From: Caulobacter sp. Root343 | GTDB lineage: Bacteria > Pseudomonadota > Alphaproteobacteria > Caulobacterales > Caulobacteraceae | Direction: 5' to 3' | DNA: 64,000 nucleotides | Assembly (NCBI RefSeq): GCF_001425745.1 | Contig: NZ_LMDF01000002.1 | Span: 264 to 64,263, forward strand | Part shown: piece after piece, positions 55,452-64,000 of the stretch | How the letters are laid out: each line of letters starts with the position of its first letter | Position numbering within the stretch: position 1 is the stretch's first letter | Program-made: the position numbers and the translations under genes | The notes under the pieces: model-generated | Database searches by the model: none | Told to the model about the DNA's origin: nothing | What the model saw: only the letters and a program-made list of their open reading frames with translations

Positions 55452-55913
55452 ATGATCGACGACCTCTACAGCGCCCGGATCCTGGGGCTCGTGGCCAACA
55501 TGCCGCGCGCCGGCCGCCTGGCCGCGCCTGACGCCAGCGCCGAGAAGGTCGCCAAGCTGTGCGGCAGCAAGATCACCGTCGACGTGGTGGTCCAGGACGG
55601 TAAGGTCGTCGACTACGCCCAGGAGGTTTCGGCCTGCGCCCTGGGCCAGGCGGCGGCGGCCATTCTGGGCGCGAACGTCGTCGGCGCGGAACTTTCCGAC
55701 ATCGAGTTGGCTCGGGACTCTCTGCGCGCTATGCTTAAAACGAACGGTTCGCCTCCTGCGGGCCGGTTTGCGGAGCTCGCCGTGCTGGAGCCGGTCAAGG
55801 ACTATCCCGCCCGTCACGCTTCGACGCTGTTGGCGTTCGAAGCGACGGTGGAGGCTGTCCGGAAGGCCACAGCTGTCTCCGAAACGCGAACTAGCACCGC
55901 CGGCGCGGCTTGA
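55452..55913 (+). CDS. IscU/NifU-like iron-sulfur scaffold protein
   Basis: 153 residues, IscU-like fold: LYSARILGLVANMPRAG, AKLCGSKITVDVVV with Cys37, VSACALGQAAAA with Cys62. In canonical IscU the third cysteine follows a histidine; here that position reads ARHASTLLAF, so His122 is kept and the cysteine is Ala123. It may be a specialised or degenerate scaffold. Position before yidD and thrS matches a common alphaproteobacterial arrangement. Confidence 0.85.
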   Translation: MIDDLYSARILGLVANMPRAGRLAAPDASAEKVAKLCGSKITVDVVVQDGKVVDYAQEVSACALGQAAAAILGANVVGAELSDIELARDSLRAMLKTNGSPPAGRFAELAVLEPVKDYPARHASTLLAFEATVEAVRKATAVSETRTSTAGAA

Positions 55914-55966
55914 TCCCTCCCCCGAGGGCGTGTGTAACCGCACTGCAACATAAGTCGCGCGCCGGC

Positions 55967-56221
55967 ATGACCTTCTACGACCGCACCGTCGACCTTGGCC
56001 TCCGGGCCTACAAGTTGACGCTCTCGCCTCTGATCGGGCGTCAGTGCCGCTTCGCGCCGAGCTGTTCGGAGTACGCGGCCGCCGCCCTCAAGGATCATGG
56101 CCCGCTCAAGGGTTCCTGGTTGGCGTTGCGACGGATTTGCCGCTGCAATCCGTTAGGGGGTTCGGGCTACGACCCGCCGCCGCCGCGACGCCAGCCACGC
56201 AAGTGGATATGTGAAGAATGA
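55967..56221 (+). CDS. yidD: Membrane protein insertion efficiency factor YidD
   Basis: 84 residues. Start [21 protein letters not shown] is an amphipathic membrane-binding helix; the family core [17 protein letters not shown] and [18 protein letters not shown] holds the conserved cysteines. It aids YidC-mediated insertion at the inner membrane. ATG 55967 was chosen by homology. Its stop overlaps the thrS start as ATGA, so it is coupled to thrS. Confidence 0.95.
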   Translation: MTFYDRTVDLGLRAYKLTLSPLIGRQCRFAPSCSEYAAAALKDHGPLKGSWLALRRICRCNPLGGSGYDPPPPRRQPRKWICEE

Positions 56222-58197
56222 TCGACCTGGTTTTCCCCGACGGCTCCTCCCGGCAGTACCCTGACGGATCGAGCGGGCGCGACGTCGCCGCCGCCATCTC
56301 CAAATCGCTCGAAAAGAAGGCCCTGCTGATCAAGCTGGACGGTCAGGTTCTCGACCTGGACCGGCCGCTGACGCCGGACCTGCTGACGGGCGAGCGCAAG
56401 TTCGAGATCCTGACGCGCGAGGCGCCCGAGGCGCTCGAGACCATCCGCCACGACACGGCCCACGTGCTGGCCGAGGCCGTGCAGGAGCTCTTTCCCGGCA
56501 CCCAGGTGACGATCGGCCCGAACGTCGAGGACGGCTTCTATTACGACTTCGCCCGCGACGAGCCGTTCAGCCTGGACGATCTGGAGAAGATCGAAAAGCG
56601 CATGAAGGAGATCGTCGACCGCGACGAGAAGATCACGCGCGAGGTCTGGGACCGCGACGAGGCCATCAAGCACTTCGACGGCATCGGCGAGCAGTACAAG
56701 GCCCAGATCATCCGTGACCTGCCGGGCACGGACACGATCACCGTCTACCGCCAGGGCAATTGGAAAGACCTGTGCCGCGGCCCGCACCTGCCGTCGACCA
56801 AGCACGTCGGCAAGGCGTTCAAGCTGACGAAGCTGGCCGGCGCCTATTGGCGCGGCGACCAGAACAACGCCCAGCTGCAGCGCATCTACGGCACGGCCTG
56901 GGCCTCGGAAGCCGACCTGGAAGCGCATCTGAAGCGCATCGAGGAAGCCGAACGCCGCGATCACCGCAAGCTGGGCAAGACGATGGACCTCTTCCACATC
57001 CAGGAAGAGGGCAAGGGCATGGTGTTCTGGCACGCCAAGGGCTGGGCGCTCTATCGCGTGCTGGAAGACTATATGCGCCGCCGCCTCGACGCGGCCGGCT
57101 ACAAGGAAGTGAAGACGCCGCAGATCCTCGACAAGAGCCTGTGGGAGAAGTCGGGCCACGCCGAGAAGTTCGGCCACGCCATGTTCATGTGCGAGAGCGC
57201 CGAGGGCGAGATCCTGGCGGTCAAGCCGATGAACTGCCCCGGCCACATCCAGATCTTCAATGTCGGCCAGAAGAGCTATCGCGAGCTGCCGCTGCGGATG
57301 GCCGAGTTCGGCGCCTGCCACCGGTACGAGCCGTCGGGCGCCATGCACGGGATCATGCGGGTGCGGGCCTTCACGCAGGACGACGCGCACATCTTCTGTC
57401 GCGAAGAGCAGGTCACGGAGGAAAGCGCCCGGTTCATCGAACTGTTGCGCTCGGTCTATAACGACCTCGGCATGACGCTGGCCGACACCAAGTTCTCGAC
57501 GCGTCCGGAACTGCGCGCCGGCTCGGACGAAGTCTGGGACAAGGCCGAGGCCGCTCTGTCCGCCGCCGCCGAGGCAGCGGGCGAGACCTTGGTGCTTCAG
57601 CCAGGTGAAGGCGCCTTCTACGGCCCCAAGCTAGAGTTCTCGCTGAAGGACGCTATTGGTCGAGTTTGGCAATGCGGCACGCTGCAACTTGATTTCGTTT
57701 TGCCGGAACGACTCGACGCCGAGTACGTTTCGGAGGACGGTTCAAAAAAGCGTCCGGTGATGCTTCACCGAGCGATCTTGGGGTCCTTCGAGCGTTTCAT
57801 CGGCATCCTGTTGGAAAACTTCGCGGGCGCCTTGCCAGTATGGCTGGCGCCAACGCAGGTGGTGGTGGCCACGATCACGTCCGACGCCGACGAATACGCC
57901 CGCGAGGTCGTCGAGAGATTGACCAGAATGGGGATGCGCGCGGAGGTCGATCTGCGTAATGAAAAGATTAACTACAAGATTCGCGAGCACAGCCTCGCAA
58001 AGGTGCCAGTGATCGCGGTGGTCGGACGTAAGGAAGCAGAAACGGGGCAGTTGGCCCTTCGTCGCCTCGGCGGCGAGGGCCAGAACATCCTGCCGCTGGA
58101 GGAGGCGCTCCGGGTCTTGGGCGCCGACGCCACGCCGCCCGACGTCGCGCGTTCGCGCGCGGCGGCCAATCCCGTTGTCGAGGCCGCGACCGCCTGA
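56218..58197 (+). CDS. thrS: Threonyl-tRNA synthetase
   Basis: 659 residues, class II. N-terminal TGS domain (about 1-60), editing domain with [10 protein letters not shown], catalytic core with KPMNCPGHI (zinc Cys), [14 protein letters not shown], and a C-terminal anticodon domain. The stretch from about residue 478 to 616 (57650-58065) uses many codons rare elsewhere in the window, such as AGA, ATT, CCA and GTA, while the protein stays intact. This suggests replacement by DNA from a relative. It overlaps yidD and the following GT2 gene. Confidence 0.96.
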   Translation: MIDLVFPDGSSRQYPDGSSGRDVAAAISKSLEKKALLIKLDGQVLDLDRPLTPDLLTGERKFEILTREAPEALETIRHDTAHVLAEAVQELFPGTQVTIGPNVEDGFYYDFARDEPFSLDDLEKIEKRMKEIVDRDEKITREVWDRDEAIKHFDGIGEQYKAQIIRDLPGTDTITVYRQGNWKDLCRGPHLPSTKHVGKAFKLTKLAGAYWRGDQNNAQLQRIYGTAWASEADLEAHLKRIEEAERRDHRKLGKTMDLFHIQEEGKGMVFWHAKGWALYRVLEDYMRRRLDAAGYKEVKTPQILDKSLWEKSGHAEKFGHAMFMCESAEGEILAVKPMNCPGHIQIFNVGQKSYRELPLRMAEFGACHRYEPSGAMHGIMRVRAFTQDDAHIFCREEQVTEESARFIELLRSVYNDLGMTLADTKFSTRPELRAGSDEVWDKAEAALSAAAEAAGETLVLQPGEGAFYGPKLEFSLKDAIGRVWQCGTLQLDFVLPERLDAEYVSEDGSKKRPVMLHRAILGSFERFIGILLENFAGALPVWLAPTQVVVATITSDADEYAREVVERLTRMGMRAEVDLRNEKINYKIREHSLAKVPVIAVVGRKEAETGQLALRRLGGEGQNILPLEEALRVLGADATPPDVARSRAAANPVVEAATA

Positions 58198-59123
58198 TGA
58201 ACAGCATTCTCCCGTCCGCTTCGACCCTTGCCGTGGGCGCCCGTCCGGCTCATCCGAACGTGTCCGTGGTCATGGTCGTCTATCGGACGGGAGAGGCGCT
58301 GGCCCAGAGCATCAAGCACGTGCTGGCCGAGCCCCTGGTCGACGAGTTCATCATCATCGACAACGGCTCCTCGCCGCAGGACGAGGACATGCTGCGCTCG
58401 CTGGCCCTGACCGAGCCGCGCGTCGTGCTCAAGCAGGGCCACGGCAACATCGGCTTCGCCCGCGCCGCCAACATGGGCGCCAGCACGGGCGGCGGTGAAT
58501 ACATCGTCTTCCTCAACCCCGACGCCAACCTGCAGCCCGGCTGCGTGGCGGCCCTGGTCACGGCCTTCAGGGGCCAGCCAACGCCGACCATCGTGGGCGC
58601 GCGGGTGCTGAACGTCGACGGCTCCGAGCAGCGCGGCGGGCGTCGCGGCGAGGTCACGCCGATCAGCACCGTGCTCAGCTTCGGCCAGCTGACCCGCCGC
58701 TATCCCAAGCTGGCCGGTTTCGAGATCCATCGCGAGAACGAGCCCGTGCCGCGCGGGCCCGTGCCGATGCCGACCATCTCCGGCGCCTGTTTCGCCATGC
58801 GCCGTTGCGACTTCGAGGCCCTGAGCGGCTTCGACGAGGGCTATTTCCTGCATGTCGAGGACATCGACCTCTGCTGGCGCGCCCGCCGCGCCGGCGGCAA
58901 GGTGCTGTTCCAACCCAAGGCCCAGGTCGTCCACCTCGGTCACACCAGCCTGGAACATCCGGTCAAGGTCGAGTTCCACAAGGGCGTGGGCCTGACCCGC
59001 TACTTCATCAAGCGCGCCGATTCGCTGCAGCTGTTCGCCGCCGCGGTCCTGCTGGCGCCCGCGATCATGCTGATGTCGGTGTGTCGCCCGCTGCTGTGGA
59101 AGCTGACCGGGCGGCCGATCTAG
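58197..59123 (+). CDS. GT2-family glycosyltransferase (rhamnosyltransferase-like)
   Basis: 308 residues. GT-A fold: VSVVMVVYRTGEAL, IIIDNGSS, GNIGFARAANMG, and FLNPDANLQPG with the DxD-like Asp. GYFLHVEDIDLCWRARRAGG is typical of rhamnosyl- and related transferases. A hydrophobic C-terminal segment (FAAAVLLAPAIMLMSV) suggests membrane association. Its ATG overlaps the thrS stop by one base, an unusual partner, so translation may be coupled. Probably adds sugar to LPS or capsule; target unknown. Confidence 0.88.
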   Translation: MNSILPSASTLAVGARPAHPNVSVVMVVYRTGEALAQSIKHVLAEPLVDEFIIIDNGSSPQDEDMLRSLALTEPRVVLKQGHGNIGFARAANMGASTGGGEYIVFLNPDANLQPGCVAALVTAFRGQPTPTIVGARVLNVDGSEQRGGRRGEVTPISTVLSFGQLTRRYPKLAGFEIHRENEPVPRGPVPMPTISGACFAMRRCDFEALSGFDEGYFLHVEDIDLCWRARRAGGKVLFQPKAQVVHLGHTSLEHPVKVEFHKGVGLTRYFIKRADSLQLFAAAVLLAPAIMLMSVCRPLLWKLTGRPI

Positions 59124-59138
59124 GGATTTTGCTTCCTT

Positions 59139-59292
59139 CTCCCCTTGCGGGAGAAGGTGTCGGCGGAGCCGACGGATGAGGGGTCGATCGTCCTGTCGGC
59201 TTGGCGCCCAGACCTGAACGCCGTCGCGGCGGATCCCATCTTCGACCCCTCACCCGACCCGCTTCGCGGGCCACCCTCTCCCGCAAGGGGAG
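59139..59292. repeat. Modular palindromic repeat, convergent arrangement
   Basis: Outer arms CTCCCCTTGCGGGAGA (59139-59154) and TCTCCCGCAAGGGGAG (59277-59292) are a perfect 16-base inverted repeat, and each is itself a hairpin. Inside are hairpins with arms GTCGGC and CCCGC, and inner arms GAGGGGTCGA (59178-59187) and TCGACCCCTC (59242-59251), again perfect. It lies between two convergent gene ends. Confidence 0.85.
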
Positions 59293-59307
59293 AGGGACAG
59301 ATACCCG

Positions 59308-59673
59308 TCACATCGGCCCGATCGTCTCCGCCCTCAGCCCATCCGGCCCTTCGATCGAGGTCGGGGCCTTCAGGGTCCTGGCCGGCAGGATCGCCCGATA
59401 GCGTTCGTACATCGCCTTCGCATCACGGCCCGGCTTGGCGGTCAGGCATTGGTCGAACTCGCCTTCGCGCCCCCACGGCTTGCGTTCGGAGCGGGCGATG
59501 TCGCGGTCGGCCTTCACGGCCACGGCGACCTTGTCGGCCAGCTCGCGGTCGATCCCCGCGCCGTAGCTGGCGAACTTGAGGGTGACATCGCAGCGGGGCG
59601 GCTCGGCTTGCGACACCGGCGCGGCCGCGCAGGCGCTCAACGCGAGGACGGCGACGGCGGCCAAGCGGATCAT
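59308..59673 (-). CDS. Small lipoprotein
   Basis: 121 residues. The lipobox LALSAC follows a short basic-hydrophobic signal (MIRLAAVAV). The mature part has two further cysteines (PRCDVTL, FDQCLTA) and no family I recognise. GGAGG precedes the ATG by nine bases; the ATG overlaps the HMG-CoA lyase stop as ATGA. Last gene of the ArnT-like, lyase, lipoprotein run. Confidence 0.75.
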   Translation of the reverse strand: MIRLAAVAVLALSACAAAPVSQAEPPRCDVTLKFASYGAGIDRELADKVAVAVKADRDIARSERKPWGREGEFDQCLTAKPGRDAKAMYERYRAILPARTLKAPTSIEGPDGLRAETIGPM

Positions 59674-60569
59674 GCGGGGAAACCTCCGGCGCGGGCCAGG
59701 GACGAAGCAGGAGCCTTGCCCAGCTTGGCGCTGATCGCGCGGCCCGTCTCGATCAGGGCCGCCAGGTCGAAACCGGTCTCGAAGCCGGCCCGTTCCAGCA
59801 TGTAGACTAGGTCTTCCGTGCCGATGTTGCCGGTGGCGTTCGGCGCGAACGGACAGCCGCCCAGGCCGCCGACCGAGGCGTCCAGCACGTCGATCCCCGC
59901 CTCGACGCTGGCATAGGCGTTGGCCAGGCCCGTATTGCGGGTGTCGTGGAAGTGCATGCGCAGGCGCGCGTCGGGAGCCGCGGCGCGCACGGCCTCGATC
60001 CGTCGGCGGACGGTCCATGGATCGGCGACGCCGATGGTGTCGCCCAGGGCGATTTCCGGCACGCCCAACGCCGCGGCCTCGCGGACGATGGCCACGACCT
60101 GGTCCTCCGACACCTCGCCGTCGAACGGGTCGCCGAAGGCCACCGACAGGGTCATGGTGATCGGCGGGCCGCCCTCGGTCCCCTGGCGCTCGACGACGGC
60201 GGCCAGGGTCTCGACCTGCTGGCGCACGGTGGAGCCCTGGTTGCGGGTGGCGAAGCCGTCCGAAGCGCAAACCACGACATTGGCCTCGTCGCAGCCGGCC
60301 GCGACGCAACGCTCCCAGCCGCGCATGTTCAAGACAAGCCCGATCCGCGAGTGCTCGAGGTCGGGAGGCAGCGCCGCCATGATCTCCTCCGCGCCGGCCA
60401 TCTGCGGCACGCGGTTGGGATTGACGAACGACACCACCTCGGTGCGCTTGGCGCCGCAGGCTTCCAGCTTGCGGATCAGGTCCAGCCTGTCCTCGACCGA
60501 CAGGGCCAGCTTCTCGTTCTGCAGGCCGTCGCGCGGCCCGACCTCGACGATCTGGATGAAGCGGCTCAT
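59670..60569 (-). CDS. Hydroxymethylglutaryl-CoA lyase
   Basis: 299 residues, HMGL-like TIM barrel. Seen: EVGPRDGLQNE, the metal-binding HFHDTRNTG, GDTIGV, and GGLGGCPFAPNATGN with the active-site cysteine loop. It cleaves HMG-CoA to acetoacetate and acetyl-CoA, the last step of leucine breakdown. It is not next to other leucine genes; instead it is coupled (ATGA) to the ArnT-like gene above and the lipoprotein below. Confidence 0.94.
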   Translation of the reverse strand: MSRFIQIVEVGPRDGLQNEKLALSVEDRLDLIRKLEACGAKRTEVVSFVNPNRVPQMAGAEEIMAALPPDLEHSRIGLVLNMRGWERCVAAGCDEANVVVCASDGFATRNQGSTVRQQVETLAAVVERQGTEGGPPITMTLSVAFGDPFDGEVSEDQVVAIVREAAALGVPEIALGDTIGVADPWTVRRRIEAVRAAAPDARLRMHFHDTRNTGLANAYASVEAGIDVLDASVGGLGGCPFAPNATGNIGTEDLVYMLERAGFETGFDLAALIETGRAISAKLGKAPASSLARAGGFPA

Positions 60570-62266
60570 CGCTGAGACTCCGTGGAATCCGTGTCATCCG
60601 ACGAGGGTATCGGGGGCTCGCCGCGATAGAGCGTCAGCCGCTCCTGGTCGCCGTCGGAATAGTTCAGTCCCTGGATCACCGCGGCGGGGTGTGGCGTGAG
60701 GCCCTGCTGGGCCAGGGCGGCGCGGAACGGCTTTTCCTCGCGGCCCTCGACCACGGCGGGACGGCCTTCGAGGATCGCCTGGGCGGCGCCTTCGCCGTCG
60801 GTCAGTTCGGTGGCCGTGCCCAGCTGGAAGATCAGGCTGGGCTCGGAATAGCCCGTGACCGCCACGGGCCCCGCGGCGCCCGAGCGCGGCGACAGCTTGG
60901 CGCTGTCCAGGGCGTCGGCGACGTCCTTGGACAGGAACAGCGGCTCCAGGCGCGGCAGCAGGCCGGCGGTCAGGGCGACATGGGCCCCGATGCCCAGGGC
61001 GCCGGCGGTGATCAGGGCGCGGGCCGAATGGTGGCGCAGCAGCAAGACCGCGCCCGCGACGCCCGCGCCCAGCGCCAGCAGAGCGGCCAGCACGGCCCAG
61101 GCCGCGTCGCCCCGGCCGCCGAACGCCTTGAGGCCGTAGACCGCCACGCCGGCCAGGACGAGGCCGATGAACACCGACAATCCCGCGCCGATCCAGCGGA
61201 CCAGCTTGCCCAGCGGCTCGCGCACCGCGGCGGCCATCAGCATGGCCAGCGCCCCGTAGGCGGGCAGGGCGTAGTGGACCAGCTTGGTCGGCAGGATCTC
61301 GAACATCAGCCAGGTCGGGACCAGCCAGCAGACGGCGAAGCGCACGCCGGGCTCGTTCCGCTTGGTCCAGCCGACTACCAGGCCAGCTGGCAGAAGCAGG
61401 GTGGCCGGGAACGACAGCAGCGGGGCCAGCAGCGCGTGATAGCCGAACGGCCCGGCATGGCCTTCCTGGCCGCCGGCCAGCTTGGGAGCCAGGTCGCCGC
61501 CCACCGCCGCGCCCCAGAAGGCGCCGTCGGTGGCCACGGTGATCATCATCGCCCACGGCAGGACGACGGCGGCGAACAGGATCAGGCCCCAGGTCCAGCC
61601 CAGGTCCTTCATCCAGCCGGCCTTGCGGTCGCAGATCGCCAGCCCGATCAGGGCGAAGATCGCGACCATGAGCCCGACGGGCCCCTTGATCAGGGCGGCG
61701 ACCGACAGGCCGATCCAGAAGGCGAACTTGGTCCACCGGTTCGAGGTCTCGCCCTTCAGATGCGCGGCGTAGATGCGGGCCAGGGCGGCCATGGCCAGGG
61801 TCGTGGTCCCGCACAGGGCCGCGTCGGTCTTGGCGATGAAGGCTTCGGACGACAGCAGGAAGGTCGCGCCCAGGATCGAGCCGGCGAGCAGGCCGGTGCG
61901 CGGATCGAACAGCGCCGCCGCGCCCCAGGCGCAGGCGGCCGCCGCCAGCATGGCCCCCAGTAGCGAGGGAATGCGATAGGCCCAGATCCGGCGGTCCTCG
62001 GCGTCGGAGAACAGCTTGACGCTGGCGGCCTGCAGCCAGTGGATGCCGACCGGCTTCTTGAAGCGCGGCTGGTCCTGGAACTTGATGACGACGTAGTCGC
62101 CCGTCTCCAGCATCTGGGCCGTGGCCTGGGCGAAGCGCGACTCGTCGCGGTCCAGCGGCGGCATGGCGAACAGGCCGGGCAGGCCGGCGATCAGGGCCAC
62201 CAGCGCGGCGAACAGAGGGCCGCGCCACCCGCGGCTCCAGTCATCCAGGCGAGATTCAAGCGTCAT
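60566..62266 (-). CDS. ArnT-like lipid A/LPS glycosyltransferase (GT83/PMT type)
   Basis: 566 residues, about 12 membrane helices. The N-terminal periplasmic loop PPLDRDESRFAQATAQMLETG holds the acidic DRDE motif of the family, and RFKKPVGIHWLQAA follows. ArnT-type enzymes transfer a sugar from undecaprenyl phosphate to lipid A outside the inner membrane. Its start is 38 bases from the divergent polyprenyl-phosphate GT2, a natural donor-making partner. In Caulobacter lipid A galacturonic acid is a known decoration; whether this enzyme adds it is inference. Confidence 0.9.
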   Translation of the reverse strand: MTLESRLDDWSRGWRGPLFAALVALIAGLPGLFAMPPLDRDESRFAQATAQMLETGDYVVIKFQDQPRFKKPVGIHWLQAASVKLFSDAEDRRIWAYRIPSLLGAMLAAAACAWGAAALFDPRTGLLAGSILGATFLLSSEAFIAKTDAALCGTTTLAMAALARIYAAHLKGETSNRWTKFAFWIGLSVAALIKGPVGLMVAIFALIGLAICDRKAGWMKDLGWTWGLILFAAVVLPWAMMITVATDGAFWGAAVGGDLAPKLAGGQEGHAGPFGYHALLAPLLSFPATLLLPAGLVVGWTKRNEPGVRFAVCWLVPTWLMFEILPTKLVHYALPAYGALAMLMAAAVREPLGKLVRWIGAGLSVFIGLVLAGVAVYGLKAFGGRGDAAWAVLAALLALGAGVAGAVLLLRHHSARALITAGALGIGAHVALTAGLLPRLEPLFLSKDVADALDSAKLSPRSGAAGPVAVTGYSEPSLIFQLGTATELTDGEGAAQAILEGRPAVVEGREEKPFRAALAQQGLTPHPAAVIQGLNYSDGDQERLTLYRGEPPIPSSDDTDSTESQR

Positions 62267-62322
62267 GAACCCTGAAATAGCACGATCCTTCCGGGAGGCG
62301 ACTTTTGCTGTATGAGGAGGCG

Positions 62323-63060
62323 ATGACTTCGCCCGCCGCTTCTATTCCTGACTTTTCCATCGTTGTGCCCGTCTTCGACGAAGGCGGCGCCGCGCCGAAG
62401 CTGGCGCGCGAGATCGCCGCTGCGTTCGCCGGCGAGGCCTATGAGATGATCTTCGTCGACGACGCCAGTCGCGACGACACCAAGGCCCAGCTGATCGCCT
62501 TGAAGGCCGAGATTCCGCAGCTGCGCGTGCTGGGCCACCGCAAGAACTCGGGCCAGAGCCGCGCCGTGCGCAGCGGCATCCTGGCCGCGCGCGGGCCGAT
62601 CATCGTCACCCTGGACGGCGACGGCCAGAACGACCCGGCCGACGCCCCGCGCCTGGCCAAGGCGCTGCTAGCCGGGCCCGCCAACCTGGCCCTGGTCGGC
62701 GGTGAGCGGGTCAAGCGCCAGGACAGCAACGCCAAGCGCTTCGCCTCCAAGTTCGGCAACGGCGTGCGCAAGCGGCTGCTGAAGGACACGGCCAACGACA
62801 CCGGCTGCGGGCTCAAGGCGTTCCGGCGCGAGGCCTTCCTGCGCCTGCCGTACTTCGATCACATCCACCGCTACATCCCGGCGCTGATGCTGCGCGAGGG
62901 TTACGACGTCGACTTCCAGCCGGTGAACCATCGCCACCGCGAGACCGGGGTGTCGAAATACACCAACTTCGGCCGCTTGAAGGCCTCGATCTCGGATCTG
63001 TTGGGCGTGATGTGGCTGCAGTCGCGGGCCCGCAATCCCCAAGGCGTGGACGAAGCGTAG
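62323..63060 (+). CDS. DPM1-like GT2, polyprenyl-phosphate sugar synthase candidate
   Basis: 245 residues. GT-A motifs: SIVVPVFDEGG, IFVDDASRDD, RKNSGQSRAVRSG and VTLDGDGQNDP. TGCGLKAFRREAF and HRHRETGVSKY are typical of dolichyl/undecaprenyl-phosphate sugar transferases. It lacks the C-terminal membrane helices of ArnC. Start is uncertain: ATG 62323 has AGGAGG only two bases upstream, whereas TTG 62305 has GGGAGG at six bases. Divergent from the ArnT-like gene. Confidence 0.88.
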   Translation: MTSPAASIPDFSIVVPVFDEGGAAPKLAREIAAAFAGEAYEMIFVDDASRDDTKAQLIALKAEIPQLRVLGHRKNSGQSRAVRSGILAARGPIIVTLDGDGQNDPADAPRLAKALLAGPANLALVGGERVKRQDSNAKRFASKFGNGVRKRLLKDTANDTGCGLKAFRREAFLRLPYFDHIHRYIPALMLREGYDVDFQPVNHRHRETGVSKYTNFGRLKASISDLLGVMWLQSRARNPQGVDEA

Positions 63061-63159
63061 CGCCCGCCGGTTGCGGTCGCTTCACCGAAGCCAAAATTAC
63101 CGCTACGCCTTAACCGTGGCATGAGACTGCTAGCTCAAGCCAAAATGGGGGGAAGCTCA

Positions 63160-63582
63160 ATGTTCGCCGCGGTTCCGCTGCTGGCCTTGCCGGTCATCAT
63201 CTACAATCTGGTCGCCTTGACCCTGGCCGGTGGTTTCCGCGCCATGGACGCCAGCGTCCGCATGACCGACAAGCTGTTCACCATCCACATGACCTCGCGG
63301 GCCGAGTGGGCGGTCAGCCTGGGCGACCTGCTGCTGGCGGCGTCGCTGGTCGTGCTGTTCGTCGAGCTCCTGAAGTCGACCACCAGCCGCCGGATCGCGA
63401 TCATCAACCATTCGCTGTCGATGGTGCTGTTCATCCTGTGCCTGGTCGAGTTCCTGCTGTTCCCGGCCTTCGCCACCTCGACCTTCTTCCTGGTCACCTT
63501 GATGGTGCTGCTGGACGTGCTGGCCGGCTTCATCGTCACCATCGTCGCGGCGCGTCGCGACGTGGATTTCGGGGACCACTGA
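63160..63582 (+). CDS. Four-helix membrane protein of unknown function
   Basis: 140 residues with four hydrophobic segments (about 4-24, 52-70, 82-102, 104-126) and charged loops; no recognised family. The ATG at 63160 has GGGGGAAG upstream, unlike an in-frame ATG at 63121. TTAACCGT at 63110-63117 is close to a CtrA half-site. It follows the DPM1-like gene by 99 bases and is convergent with trmL, whose stop lies four bases away. Confidence 0.65.
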   Translation: MFAAVPLLALPVIIYNLVALTLAGGFRAMDASVRMTDKLFTIHMTSRAEWAVSLGDLLLAASLVVLFVELLKSTTSRRIAIINHSLSMVLFILCLVEFLLFPAFATSTFFLVTLMVLLDVLAGFIVTIVAARRDVDFGDH

Positions 63583-63586
63583 GGGC

Positions 63587-64000
63587 TCAGCCCGGAAAGC
63601 CGCCGGTCTGCCGCAGCGCTTCGCCCAAGGCCATGGCCGCCGTGGTGGCCAGGTTCATCGACCGCGCCTCCGGCATGATCGGGATGACGATGCGGCCCTG
63701 GGCCGCGGCGTGGACCTCGTCCGGCGCCCCTCGGCTCTCGTTGCCGAACAGCAGCGTATCGCCGGGTTCGAACGAAAACCGGTGGAAGGGCGTGGCGCCC
63801 TTGGTCGTGAACAGCAGCAGGCGCCCGTCAACGCGCTCCGGCGCCTTAAGGAATGACGCCCAGCTGTCGTGGCGTTTCAGCCTCGCGAGGGGCCCATAGT
63901 CGAGGGCCGCGCGCTTCAAGCTCTTGTCGTCCAACGGAAAACTGCAGGGCTCGATGACGTCTAGGCCGACGTCGAAACAGGCCGAAAGCCGGATGGCCGC
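63587..64000 (-). CDS. trmL: tRNA (cytidine/uridine-34-2'-O)-methyltransferase TrmL, partial
   Basis: The frame is open to the end of the window; 137 C-terminal residues are visible and the start lies beyond 64000. SPOUT fold: AAIRLSACFDVGLDVIEPC at the visible start, LLFGNESRGAPDEVH (SAM knot), and IPIMPEARSMNLATTAAMALGEALRQ (the conserved N-S-N type loop, here RSMNLATT). It methylates the wobble ribose of certain leucine tRNAs. The truncation is only due to the window edge. Confidence 0.93.
   Translation of the reverse strand, partial: AAIRLSACFDVGLDVIEPCSFPLDDKSLKRAALDYGPLARLKRHDSWASFLKAPERVDGRLLLFTTKGATPFHRFSFEPGDTLLFGNESRGAPDEVHAAAQGRIVIPIMPEARSMNLATTAAMALGEALRQTGGFPG

Overview
The window looks like chromosomal DNA of a free-living alphaproteobacterium of the Caulobacter group. 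The DNA is GC-rich with strongly GC-ending codons. It carries a chemotaxis cluster with cheU and cheE, genes known mainly from Caulobacter, and two large TonB-dependent receptors flank an N-acetylglucosamine (GlcNAc) locus. Genes are densely packed and often joined by ATGA or GTGA overlaps. No prophage, insertion sequence, CRISPR array or rRNA operon was seen. One tRNA, serine anticodon CGA, was found.

Layout. 1-9,850: envelope and housekeeping genes (GT4 glycosyltransferase, LpxH-like phosphoesterase, TetR and Lrp regulators, a JmjC/cupin_8 protein, a polyprenyl-phosphate sugar transferase, a YeiH-type exporter, an amino-acid permease, an acyl-CoA dehydrogenase). 10,187-19,940: one unbroken chemotaxis operon: MCP, STAS protein, cheY, cheA, cheW, cheR, cheB, cheY, cheD, cheU, a CheY-like protein with an arginine-rich tail, cheE. 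20,234-38,528: two TonB receptors, a leftward nagR, deaminase, nagA operon, a GH20 hexosaminidase, a IIA-HPr-EI fusion, a IIC-IIB-IIB permease, a flavin-dependent halogenase and a DUF6445 protein. Together these can bind chito-oligosaccharides outside the cell, trim them in the periplasm, import and phosphorylate GlcNAc, deacetylate it and deaminate it to fructose-6-phosphate. 38,684-43,950: a large hybrid histidine kinase, a response regulator, a Dam-family methylase, an orphan gene in locally AT-rich DNA, and tRNA-Ser. 44,056-54,969: mixed metabolic genes including rluD, phoD, hisI, folE and cysS. 54,983-58,197: a SRPBCC protein, an IscU-like scaffold, yidD and thrS. 58,197-64,000: glycosyltransferases including an ArnT-like protein divergent from a DPM1-like GT2, HMG-CoA lyase, a lipoprotein, a four-helix membrane protein and the C-terminal part of trmL, which runs off the window.

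Points most worth a second look: a modular palindromic repeat family sitting at gene 3' ends; a LacI-type operator pair three helical turns apart before the first TonB receptor; a halogenase/DUF6445 pair at the end of the GlcNAc phosphotransferase genes; the tandem IIB domains; a metallo-beta-lactamase-fold protein that has lost most metal ligands; and a patch of foreign-looking codon usage inside thrS. All functions are read from sequence motifs by eye; no database search was run.
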